The position numbers and the translations under genes were made by a program. The notes under the pieces were generated by a model, which saw nothing but the letters and a program-made list of their open reading frames with translations, ran no database searches and was not told where the DNA came from. A DNA stretch of 6,516 bases from Sphingobacteriaceae bacterium. Its GTDB lineage: Bacteria > Bacteroidota > Bacteroidia > Sphingobacteriales > Sphingobacteriaceae. This document shows positions 1 to 4,745 of this stretch, one piece after another (the first letter of the stretch is position 1; each line of letters opens with the position of its first letter). The stretch lies in the NCBI GenBank assembly GCA_947460275.1, contig CANHHZ010000111.1, forward strand, positions 1 to 6,516, in the 5' to 3' direction.

Positions 1-295
1 TCAGTTTGAGCATAAGGTTAAATCAAATACCCCGCAAGGGGAAAAGCTACAAGTAGCACTTTTATTAATTAAACAATATGAAGATGCTAACTATCCCATT
101 CCACTTCCAGATCCTATTGATGCCATTAAGGTTAAAATGAATGAGTTAGGATTGAAGAATAAAGACCTTGTTGGCAAAATGGGTAGTAAAGGATATGTTT
201 CTTCTTTACTCAACAAAAAGAAGCCATTGACCCTGGAGTTAGCTAAGTTTTTTCATCAAGAATTGAATATTCCAGCTGAGGTATTATTGTCCTAA
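1..295 (+). CDS. higA: HigA-type antitoxin / XRE-family regulator, C-terminal part (5' end outside window)
   Basis: The frame is open from base 2 to the TAA at 293-295 and gives 97 residues; the start lies upstream of the window. The visible C-terminal half has a linker rich in proline (PIPLPDPIDAI, about residues 32-42) followed by a helix-turn-helix of the Cro/XRE type: ELGLKNKDLVGKMGSKGYVS, then SLLNKKKPLTLELAKFFHQELNIPAEVLL. That order and the closing 'LNIPAEVLL' are typical of the HigA antitoxin group (COG5499), which neutralises the HigB mRNA interferase and represses its own operon. In such loci the toxin gene normally precedes higA, so higB would be expected just outside the left edge; that is inference. 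A solitary HTH regulator of the same fold is the alternative. The stop codon overlaps an ATG (TAATG) that opens a very short frame. Confidence 0.8.
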   Translation, partial: QFEHKVKSNTPQGEKLQVALLLIKQYEDANYPIPLPDPIDAIKVKMNELGLKNKDLVGKMGSKGYVSSLLNKKKPLTLELAKFFHQELNIPAEVLLS

Positions 296-443
296 TGTTA
301 TCAAAAAAAGTTCAGTCAGATAAATAAAATATCCAGATTTTTTGAACAAAATAAAACTTTTGACTGATGCTTATGATACAGATAATCTTACAGAAGAGAT
401 AAAGAAATCGGTCTTTAGACTAATGAAAAATGATTTCAACTAA
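295..443 (+). pseudogene. Possible decayed small gene downstream of higA
   Basis: The TAA of higA shares its last A with an ATG at 295. This frame reads MLSKKVQSDK and stops at 325-327. In a second frame, open from 324 to the TAA at 441-443, the sequence continues with protein-like, charged text: YPDFLNKIKLL, then TDAYDTDNLTEEIKKSVF, then RLMKNDFN. One indel around 321-327 would join both parts into a protein of about 49 residues, translationally coupled to higA. I do not recognise the product. A chance open frame in AT-rich DNA is quite possible, so this is a weak call. Confidence 0.22.
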
Positions 444-654
444 TAAGTAAATTAACAGTACTAGGCCTAAAAAGCTGCAACCAGCCTAACTCACCGATAG
501 ACAAAGAAAAAGTCCCGTCTCGATTGATCGTGACGGGACTTGTCTTGTGCAGCATCCCTTACAGACGAAAGATGCAACTATAATGCGATGATTGAGTATG
601 TGACTATCAGGAAATTAAGGGATTGAACTTTGTGCAATTTTGCAGGACGTTTAA
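296..654. other. Intergenic stretch without a firm gene
   Basis: This 359-base gap separates higA (+) from the 3' end of the SDR gene (-). It holds the doubtful remnant at 295-443 and the hairpin at 510-541. From 542 to 654 I see only a weak 5-bp inverted repeat (GCATC at 552-556 and GATGC at 571-575) and no good promoter, RNA gene or repeat on either strand. Confidence 0.6.
501..541 (-). terminator. Rho-independent terminator of the SDR gene
   Basis: A perfect 10-bp stem (510-519 AAGTCCCGTC with 532-541 GACGGGACTT) encloses a 12-base loop in which CGAT and ATCG can pair further. On the minus strand the stem is followed by the T-rich run TTTTCTTTGT (510 to 501), which suits termination of the SDR transcript ending at 655. 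On the plus strand the following sequence is only TGTCTTG, so it should be weaker in that direction. Confidence 0.7.
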
Positions 655-1479
655 TTATAGATTGTAACTTTTTCTAACCATCAAAAAGTATAACTTATCC
701 GAAAGTAACTTTCTTAGCATCAACAACATTGGACCGGGTTTACCCACCGCATATCTCATTTGATTACTATTGTCAGTTGCAGATTTGAAAATCATCTTTG
801 CTACAACTTCAGGGCCTTCTGCGTCTTTCATCACTTTTGCCGCAGCATCATTAAATTTTGCAATAAAAGTGTCGTACTCATTCGTATAATCTGGCTTAAT
901 GAATTGACGACTTCTTCCGTAGAAATCTGTTATAATCGGTCCCGGTTCTATTAGTTTCAATTTGATATTGAATTGTGCTAATTCATAATGCAAAGACTCT
1001 GTAAAACCTTCGACCGCAAATTTAGTAGCGTGGTAAATGCTGTAAAGAGGAAAGGTGATTTTTCCACCCATACTCGAAATTTGTACAATAGTTCCCCCTC
1101 CAGTGGGTCTCATATGTTTTATTGCTTCTCTAGTTACACGCATTAATCCAAAAACGTTCGTGTTGAATTGTTTTTCAATGATTTCGTCTGACATAGCCTC
1201 AAATGCTCCATCAACACCATAACCTGCGTTGTTAACTACAATGTCAATTTTCCCAAAATCGTTTATTGCACGTGACATCGCTTGGGTAATACTTTCAAGG
1301 CTCGTTACGTCCAACGGGTATAATTTTACATTGGGGTACTGCTTGAAATCTGTTTCAGTTGCAGGATTTCTTTGAGTTGCAATAACGTTCCACCCCATTT
1401 TAGCAAACTCTAAAACACTAGCTTTCCCAATTCCGCTTGAGGTTCCTGTAATCAACACTGTCTTTTTCATATTTATCAT
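655..1479 (-). CDS. Short-chain dehydrogenase/reductase (SDR), NADP-type, substrate unknown
   Basis: This 274-residue protein is a complete classical SDR with a single Rossmann domain and probably acts as a cytoplasmic NAD(P)-dependent oxidoreductase. Visible motifs are the cofactor glycine motif TGTSSGIG (residues 11-18), LDVT with D57, NNAG (83-86), N108, catalytic S136, the pair Y149 and K153 in YHATK, and EPGPI (178-182). An arginine after the second strand (TQRN, R37) favours NADP over NAD. The C-terminal helices (about 190-274) shape the substrate site and do not identify the substrate. The start may be M1 (ATG at 1479) or M4 (ATG at 1470); there is no Shine-Dalgarno sequence to choose between them. 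The gene is divergent from the MerR gene and has a good promoter with a dyad in its spacer, so it is the likely MerR target. A terminator lies about 115 bases downstream. Confidence 0.93.
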   Translation of the reverse strand: MINMKKTVLITGTSSGIGKASVLEFAKMGWNVIATQRNPATETDFKQYPNVKLYPLDVTSLESITQAMSRAINDFGKIDIVVNNAGYGVDGAFEAMSDEIIEKQFNTNVFGLMRVTREAIKHMRPTGGGTIVQISSMGGKITFPLYSIYHATKFAVEGFTESLHYELAQFNIKLKLIEPGPIITDFYGRSRQFIKPDYTNEYDTFIAKFNDAAAKVMKDAEGPEVVAKMIFKSATDNSNQMRYAVGKPGPMLLMLRKLLSDKLYFLMVRKSYNL

Positions 1480-1492
1480 ATTTTATTTTAAA

Positions 1493-1523
1493 CAAAAATA
1501 TTGGGTTAAAATCAAACCCACAA
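1493..1523 (-). promoter_or_regulatory. SDR gene promoter, Bacteroidetes type
   Basis: On the minus strand TTG (1523-1521) is followed after exactly 20 bases by TATTTTTG (1500-1493), a full match to the Bacteroidetes -7 consensus TAnnTTTG. Transcription would start around 1486-1488, leaving a leader of about 8-17 bases before the two candidate ATGs at 1479 and 1470. Confidence 0.6.
1502..1520. promoter_or_regulatory. Probable MerR operator in the SDR promoter spacer
   Basis: The inverted repeat TGGGTT (1502-1507) and AACCCA (1515-1520) with a 7-base centre fills the 20-base spacer between the -33 and -7 elements of the SDR promoter. MerR-family activators bind dyads placed exactly there and distort the DNA to allow transcription. 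That this MerR protein uses this site is inferred from position and from the divergent arrangement. Confidence 0.5.
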
Positions 1524-1531
1524 CATTAGAG

Positions 1532-1542
1532 TATAGTCTATA
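1532..1542. promoter_or_regulatory. Second short dyad at the merR -33 element
   Basis: TATAG-T-CTATA is a perfect 11-base inverted repeat directly before the merR -33 element (GTTG, 1543-1546). It could serve autoregulation of merR. It is short and AT-rich, so chance is possible. Confidence 0.3.
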
Positions 1543-1574
1543 GTTGATATTTATTTTTCCACACACTATATTTG
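1543..1574 (+). promoter_or_regulatory. merR promoter, predicted leaderless
   Basis: GTTG at 1543-1546 is followed after 20 bases by TATATTTG (1567-1574), a full match to TAnnTTTG. Only four bases (CTGC) separate it from the ATG at 1579, so transcription would begin at or within a few bases of the start codon, giving a leaderless mRNA. Confidence 0.55.
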
Positions 1575-1578
1575 CTGC

Positions 1579-1941
1579 ATGTTAATAAACGAACTAGCTA
1601 AAAAAACAGGAATTTCTACTCATACCATCCGCTTTTATGAAAAGTCAGGTTTAATTGAGGGTAAACAAGATGAAACCGTTAAATCGAATAATTACTTTCA
1701 TTATGACGAAATAACTATTGAAAAATTAGAATTTATAAGTGATGCAAAATCGGTAGGATTTACTATCAGGGAAATAGGTCAAATGATTGATGCTTGGTAT
1801 AACAATAGATTCAGCAAAGAAAAAAAGTTAAGTATTCTTGATGAAAAATTACATTCTCTTGAACAGAAGATGAAGGAAATTAAGGAAATGAAGAAACAGA
1901 TACTTCAGTTCAAGAAAGATGTCCTAAACGATCAGTGTTAG
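1579..1941 (+). CDS. MerR-family transcriptional regulator
   Basis: The 120-residue protein has the N-terminal MerR winged-helix: LINELAKKTGISTHTIRFYEKSGLI (shown in two parts: residues 2-12 form the first helix and 13-26 carry the STHTIRFYE signature), a wing with NYFHYDE around 38-44, and the second HTH-like segment SVGFTIREIGQMID (about 58-71). Residues 80-116 form a long charged helix suited to the antiparallel coiled-coil dimer. The only cysteine is C120, so the metal-binding cysteines of MerR, ZntR or SoxR are absent and there is no separate C-terminal drug-binding domain; the signal is unknown. It lies divergently from the SDR gene and likely activates that gene through the dyad at 1502-1520. 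Its last 18 bases overlap the 3' end of the GIY-YIG gene on the other strand. Confidence 0.92.
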   Translation: MLINELAKKTGISTHTIRFYEKSGLIEGKQDETVKSNNYFHYDEITIEKLEFISDAKSVGFTIREIGQMIDAWYNNRFSKEKKLSILDEKLHSLEQKMKEIKEMKKQILQFKKDVLNDQC

Positions 1942-2178
1942 TCCTTGAGCCGTCCTGAAATAGATTGACTGTTTTTTGATGAACTTTTCAATTTTCACCG
2001 CTTGAGATTCAGTTTCCCCACAATGGTAAACTGCTGCTAAAATCCAAGGGCGATATTTTGAGGTGAATGTTGGATGGTTGGAATTGTTATGCTCATCAAA
2101 ACGACGTGAGTAATTATTGGTATACCCCACATAAAACTTATCGGCGCTTAAAGAATAGAGAATATACAAGTAATACAT
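1924..2178 (-). CDS. Small GIY-YIG nuclease-domain protein
   Basis: The 84-residue protein is a stand-alone GIY-YIG domain of the YhbQ/UPF0213-like group, common in Bacteroidetes and without a firm function. The GIY-like strand is YLYIL (3-7), the YIG-like strand FYVGYTNN (15-22), then RRFDEHN with R25, R26, E29, H30 and N31, and the presumed metal-binding acid E64 in VKIEKFIKK. The ATG at 2178 has an AAAGG sequence six bases upstream as ribosome site. The last part, SIYFRTAQGLTLIV, does not look like the usual basic C-terminus with an aromatic and 'LI' ending, and it partly lies in the overlap antisense to merR, so the 3' end may have been rebuilt by local rearrangement. The upstream tRNA terminator suggests its own promoter, which I could not find. 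Confidence 0.82.
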   Translation of the reverse strand: MYYLYILYSLSADKFYVGYTNNYSRRFDEHNNSNHPTFTSKYRPWILAAVYHCGETESQAVKIEKFIKKQSIYFRTAQGLTLIV

Positions 2179-2195
2179 GAAAAACCTTTAGAACA

Positions 2196-2230
2196 AGAAA
2201 GCCTTACCGGGCATGGTAAGGCTTTTTCTT
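2196..2230. terminator. Bidirectional terminator downstream of tRNA-Asn
   Basis: AAGCCTTACC (2199-2208) and GGTAAGGCTT (2215-2224) form a perfect 10-bp stem with a six-base loop; A2198 and T2225 extend it. On the minus strand it is followed by TTTCTTG and should end the tRNA-Asn transcript. On the plus strand it is followed by TTTCTT after the stem, so it can also stop transcripts running from merR toward the tRNA. Confidence 0.75.
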
Positions 2231-2238
2231 GCAATCTG

Positions 2239-2312
2239 CTCCCTCTGCTGGGCTCGAACCAGCGACCCTCTGATTAACAGTCAGATGCTCTAACCAGCTG
2301 AGCTAAGAAGGA
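2239..2312 (-). tRNA. tRNA-Asn (anticodon GUU)
   Basis: The 74-base minus-strand sequence folds as a full cloverleaf: 7-bp acceptor stem (TCCTTCT with AGAGGGA, one G-U pair), D stem GCTC/GAGC, anticodon stem TCTGA/TCAGA with loop CTGTTAA (anticodon GTT at 2278-2276), variable GGGTC, T stem GCTGG/CCAGC with loop TTCGAGC, and discriminator G as expected for asparagine. The 3' CCA is not encoded (CAG follows). The gene is followed by the hairpin at 2196-2230. A clear promoter is not visible close by; TACATTTTG on the minus strand at 2447-2439 is a near match and would also transcribe the degenerate copy. Confidence 0.95.
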
Positions 2313-2328
2313 GTATTTATATTTTAAA

Positions 2329-2348
2329 TTACCAAAATCCTTTGGTAA
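2329..2348. repeat. Inverted repeat 5' of tRNA-Asn
   Basis: TTACCAAA (2329-2336) and TTTGGTAA (2341-2348) form a perfect 8-bp stem with a four-base loop, 17 bases before the tRNA 5' end. On the minus strand TTTAAAATA follows, so it could act as a weak terminator for the degenerate copy or as a processing signal. It overlaps the terminator-like block shared with 2215-2224. Confidence 0.4.
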
Positions 2349-2413
2349 GGCTTCCGATCCTCTGATTAATCCCGTACTTACGGGACTCTAACCAGCTGAG
2401 CTAAGAAGGAGTA
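2344..2413 (-). pseudogene. Degenerate partial copy of the tRNA-Asn gene and its terminator
   Basis: Twenty-eight bases at 2386-2413 are identical to 2288-2315 and cover the acceptor 5' strand and D arm of tRNA-Asn. CGATCCTCTGATTAA (2355-2369) matches 2263-2277 with one change, and GGTAAGGCTT (2344-2353) equals the 3' arm of the tRNA terminator. Relative to the intact gene, about 37 bases are missing (T arm and 3' acceptor strand), and the ten bases at 2278-2287, spanning the first anticodon base and the anticodon 5' stem, are replaced by the 16-base hairpin TCCCGTACTTACGGGA (2370-2385). It cannot form a cloverleaf and has no anticodon, so it should not be functional as a tRNA. The order of blocks indicates tandem duplication followed by deletion and insertion. 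Confidence 0.75.
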
Positions 2414-2421
2414 CTCTGGTT

Positions 2422-2462
2422 ATTCCCTCAACAAACAACAAAATGTAGTTTGTTTTGGGAAT
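2422..2462. repeat. Long imperfect inverted repeat between tRNA region and pfkB-type gene
   Basis: Two 15-base arms, ATTCCCTCAACAAAC (2422-2436) and GTTTGTTTTGGGAAT (2448-2462), match at 13 of 15 positions around an 11-base centre. There is no T run on either side, so a simple terminator is unlikely; an operator or a processed RNA hairpin is possible. It lies 75 bases before the kinase start codon. Confidence 0.45.
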
Positions 2463-2492
2463 GCAATATTAGGGCTTTTAAATTATTTATGC

Positions 2493-2500
2493 AATATTTG
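2493..2500 (+). promoter_or_regulatory. Candidate -7 element of the sugar kinase gene
   Basis: AATATTTG differs from TAnnTTTG at one base and lies 37 bases before the ATG at 2538, leaving an A-rich leader as is usual in Bacteroidetes. No clear TTG is found 19-21 bases upstream. The element is part of the second copy of ATGCAATATT (2461-2470 and 2489-2498). Confidence 0.3.
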
Positions 2501-2537
2501 CAGTGAAAAAAATTAAAAAAAAATTAAGAAAAATTAT

Positions 2538-3461
2538 ATGAGCCTGATAATCATAGGTACTGTGGCATTTGACGCCATTGAAACTCCGTTCGGAAAAACT
2601 GATAAAATTGTTGGTGGAGCAGCAACATACGCTAGTTTGGCGGCTGCTTACTTCTATAAAAAAACAAAAATTGTGGCCGTTGTTGGCGAAGATTTTAAAA
2701 AAGAAGACATCGACACTTTTAAACAACACGGAATAGACACCGAAGGCTTGCAAATTAAAGCTGGAGAAAAGTCTTTCTTTTGGAGCGGCAAATACCACAA
2801 CGACATGAACAGTCGTGATACCTTGATTACGGAACTTAATGTACTCGAGAACTTCGACCCTATTATTCCTGAAAGCTACCAAGATTGCGAATATTTGATG
2901 TTAGGCAACTTGACCCCTCAAATTCAGCAAACCGTAATTAAAAGGTTAAAAAATCGCCCTAAGCTGATTGTATTAGATACAATGAACTTTTGGATGGACA
3001 TTATGATGGACGATTTACTAGAAACAATTAAAATGGTTGATGTATTGACCATTAATGATTCTGAAGCGCGTCAGCTGTCTGGCGAATATTCATTGGTAAA
3101 AGCAGCCAATAAAATCTTAACCATGGGCCCTAAATACTTGATCATTAAAAAAGGCGAACATGGTGCGTTGTTATTCCACGAAGATAAAATTTTCTCTGCT
3201 CCTGCCTTGCCTTTGGCTGATGTATTTGATCCAACTGGCGCTGGCGATACTTTTGCAGGTGGATTTATTGGTTACTTGGCACAAGTTGGCACGGTTAACT
3301 TTAACAACATGAAAAACGCTTTAATTTATGGCTCGGCATTAGCTTCATTCTGTGTAGAGAAATTTGGTACAGAACGTTTACTAGAATTAGATAAAAAAGT
3401 GATTGCAGAGCGTTTACAACAGTTTGTAAACTTAAGTAGCTTTGAGATTACACAAGATTAA
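2538..3461 (+). CDS. PfkB-family carbohydrate kinase (ribokinase/adenosine kinase fold), substrate unknown
   Basis: The 307-residue protein is a full-length PfkB kinase, a cytoplasmic enzyme that transfers phosphate from ATP to a sugar or nucleoside hydroxyl. It has the N-terminal strand LIIIGTVAFD (3-12), the VGGAATYAS substrate-site segment with G26-G27, the NDSE magnesium motif (N173 to E176), KKGEHGA (204-210), and the PfkB signature DPTGAGDTFAGG (231-242) with catalytic base D237 and the anion hole GAGD. A lid strand before residue 100 (KSFFWSGKYHND) is shorter than in ribokinase. The motifs do not reveal the substrate. The leader is A-rich without Shine-Dalgarno sequence. The gene stands alone between a tRNA region and a bidirectional terminator. 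Confidence 0.92.
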   Translation: MSLIIIGTVAFDAIETPFGKTDKIVGGAATYASLAAAYFYKKTKIVAVVGEDFKKEDIDTFKQHGIDTEGLQIKAGEKSFFWSGKYHNDMNSRDTLITELNVLENFDPIIPESYQDCEYLMLGNLTPQIQQTVIKRLKNRPKLIVLDTMNFWMDIMMDDLLETIKMVDVLTINDSEARQLSGEYSLVKAANKILTMGPKYLIIKKGEHGALLFHEDKIFSAPALPLADVFDPTGAGDTFAGGFIGYLAQVGTVNFNNMKNALIYGSALASFCVEKFGTERLLELDKKVIAERLQQFVNLSSFEITQD

Positions 3462-3476
3462 ATATGAGATCTTCCT

Positions 3477-3511
3477 AAAAAAACCTCTACAAATTATGCA
3501 GAGGTTTTTTT
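3477..3511. terminator. Bidirectional terminator between kinase and metallophosphatase genes
   Basis: A 12-bp perfect stem (3477-3488 with 3500-3511) with an 11-base loop has A7 on its left arm and T7 on its right arm around the core CCTCT/AGAGG. It can end transcription of the plus-strand kinase (stop at 3461) and of the minus-strand operon (stop at 3528). Confidence 0.85.
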
Positions 3512-3527
3512 ATGGCTATGAATTAAG

Positions 3528-4454
3528 TTAACCATATTTTATCATCTCCCGGCTACAAGTTCCATCGTCAAAAAACTCGAATACAGCATAGGCTGGATCA
3601 AATTCTTGAAAGGCACCTTGCCACCAATTTCCGCTAATTGCACCATTACAATAATATTTTATGCCATGATATTGAACTTCATCTTGCAAATGAATATGAC
3701 CACTTAAACAAGTTTTGATATTCGGATACTGATTAAATAAAGCTTTGATAGCCAAAAAATCCGTATGCATTAAGTTTCGTTTAATCATCAAATCTCCATT
3801 CGGCTCTGTTTTGTTAAAAAATAAGCCTGCACAGATAGATAAAATTGGAATATGTGACACAATTGCAATAAACTGATTACTTGGTATTTCGGCAAGTTTA
3901 TTTTTAAGCCAAGTCATTTGCGCTTCATCAAGTTTACCAATATAACCTCCAGCAGCGTTAAGTTGTGTACTATCTAAAACTATAAAATTCCACTTTCCTT
4001 TTTTAAAGTGATAATAACGATTGGGAATTTTCAATTCTTTTACAGCCCAATCTTTACCATAAAGAGCATCTGTGCCATCTGGTTCTTTTTTGAACCAACC
4101 ATATACATCATGATTACCAATGCAGGCGTAAACAGGCAATTTATTTTCCGCTTTCATAATTTGCTGGTAAAGATCCCACTGGGTTTGTGTTGATTCTTTG
4201 GTTGCCCCTAAAGCATCCATAATTGAGTCTCCCCCGTTGACCATAAAATCAAGCTTTGGCTTTAAATTTTGGACATGCGCTATAGCTTTGGCCATCCCTG
4301 CTTCTGGCACTGCACCTGGCTTAATATGGATATCGGATATGAATGCAAAACGAAATGAACGCTTTGGATCACTGGTCTTTGCCGACACCGCAGCAGGCAA
4401 CAGCGATAACCCTGCGGCAAAAAAACCAGATTTGATAAATTCTATTCTCTTCAT
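3528..4454 (-). CDS. Secreted calcineurin-like metallophosphatase
   Basis: The 308-residue protein begins with a signal peptide: basic MKRIEFIK, hydrophobic core about 10-22, and a likely cleavage after VSA (A25). The rest is a calcineurin-like phosphoesterase domain with all five metal motifs: D41-x-H43 (SDIH), GGD with D76, GNHD (113-116), H201 in SHIP, and GHIH (252-255). Such enzymes use a two-metal centre to cleave phosphate mono- or diesters; the substrate is not evident. The N-terminus resembles the RRxFIK Tat signals common in Bacteroidetes but has R-I instead of R-R, so Sec export is more likely. It is the last gene of the run with the b5-like and cyclase-like genes, 57 bases after the former. 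Its start codon lies inside a hairpin (4450-4473). Confidence 0.92.
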   Translation of the reverse strand: MKRIEFIKSGFFAAGLSLLPAAVSAKTSDPKRSFRFAFISDIHIKPGAVPEAGMAKAIAHVQNLKPKLDFMVNGGDSIMDALGATKESTQTQWDLYQQIMKAENKLPVYACIGNHDVYGWFKKEPDGTDALYGKDWAVKELKIPNRYYHFKKGKWNFIVLDSTQLNAAGGYIGKLDEAQMTWLKNKLAEIPSNQFIAIVSHIPILSICAGLFFNKTEPNGDLMIKRNLMHTDFLAIKALFNQYPNIKTCLSGHIHLQDEVQYHGIKYYCNGAISGNWWQGAFQEFDPAYAVFEFFDDGTCSREMIKYG

Positions 4455-4473
4455 TACCTACTAAGGTAATGAA
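4450..4473 (-). promoter_or_regulatory. Hairpin enclosing the metallophosphatase start codon
   Basis: In the mRNA sense the arms TTCATTACCT (4473-4464) and AGGTAATGAA (4459-4450) are perfect complements of 10 bp with a four-base loop. The 3' arm contains the start codon ATG (4454-4452) and the only purine-rich AGG before it. Formation of the hairpin would hide the start site, so translation may depend on unfolding. Whether it has a regulatory role is inference. Confidence 0.5.
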
Positions 4474-4511
4474 TTGTCAGCTATTACTTTATAAAAAAGC
4501 TTAGCACAAAC

Positions 4512-4745
4512 TCATTTTAATTTACCTATAATCTTAAACTTTTCAAATACCGTATCGGTATGTGGCGCATCAGGTAATTCGTCTGTTAAGTCTTGTCCAG
4601 CCCAATGTTCGTAATGCTTGCCATTTTTCCATAATCTACTTCCACCAACATCATAAATCATCCCCTTAAAGGCAATCCAAATCTCAGGTTTATCCTGCCC
4701 ATTGCGCAAAGCCAACTGCGATTTGGTATACGTTGGTAAATCCAT
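4512..4745 (-). CDS. Small cytochrome-b5-like haem-binding protein
   Basis: The 77-residue protein matches the short prokaryotic cytochrome b5-like group (COG4892 type). After an opening YTKSQLALRNG it has the strands PEIWIAFKGMIYDV (20-33), then LWKNGKHYEHWAGQDLT (38-54), and DAPH (59-62). H44, H47 and H62 are candidate haem ligands in the pattern HxxHxAGxDLT...PH. There is no signal peptide or membrane segment, so it should be a soluble cytoplasmic electron carrier or a haem or steroid binder. The ATG overlaps the TAA of the cyclase-like gene by one base (TAATG), which indicates translational coupling and a shared role. A role as electron donor to a membrane oxygenase acting on carotenoids is a reasonable guess only. 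Confidence 0.82.
   Translation of the reverse strand: MDLPTYTKSQLALRNGQDKPEIWIAFKGMIYDVGGSRLWKNGKHYEHWAGQDLTDELPDAPHTDTVFEKFKIIGKLK

Noticed and set aside
760..954. Plus-strand open frame of 64 codons inside the SDR gene
   Set aside because: It is antisense to a clear SDR coding region and its translation has no recognisable domain.
2344..2413. A second functional tRNA
   Set aside because: No T arm, no 3' acceptor strand and no anticodon are present, so no cloverleaf can form.
2487..2882. Minus-strand open frame of 131 codons overlapping the kinase start
   Set aside because: It is antisense to the conserved N-terminal half of the PfkB kinase and reads as a low-complexity shadow rich in F, V and S.
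4380..4454. Tat signal peptide on the metallophosphatase
   Set aside because: The N-terminus resembles RRxFIK but has only one arginine at the twin position, so a Sec signal fits better.
4008..4464. Two plus-strand open frames (4008-4193 and 4198-4464)
   Set aside because: Both are antisense to the metallophosphatase, which has all its metal motifs; neither frame shows a domain or a start signal.
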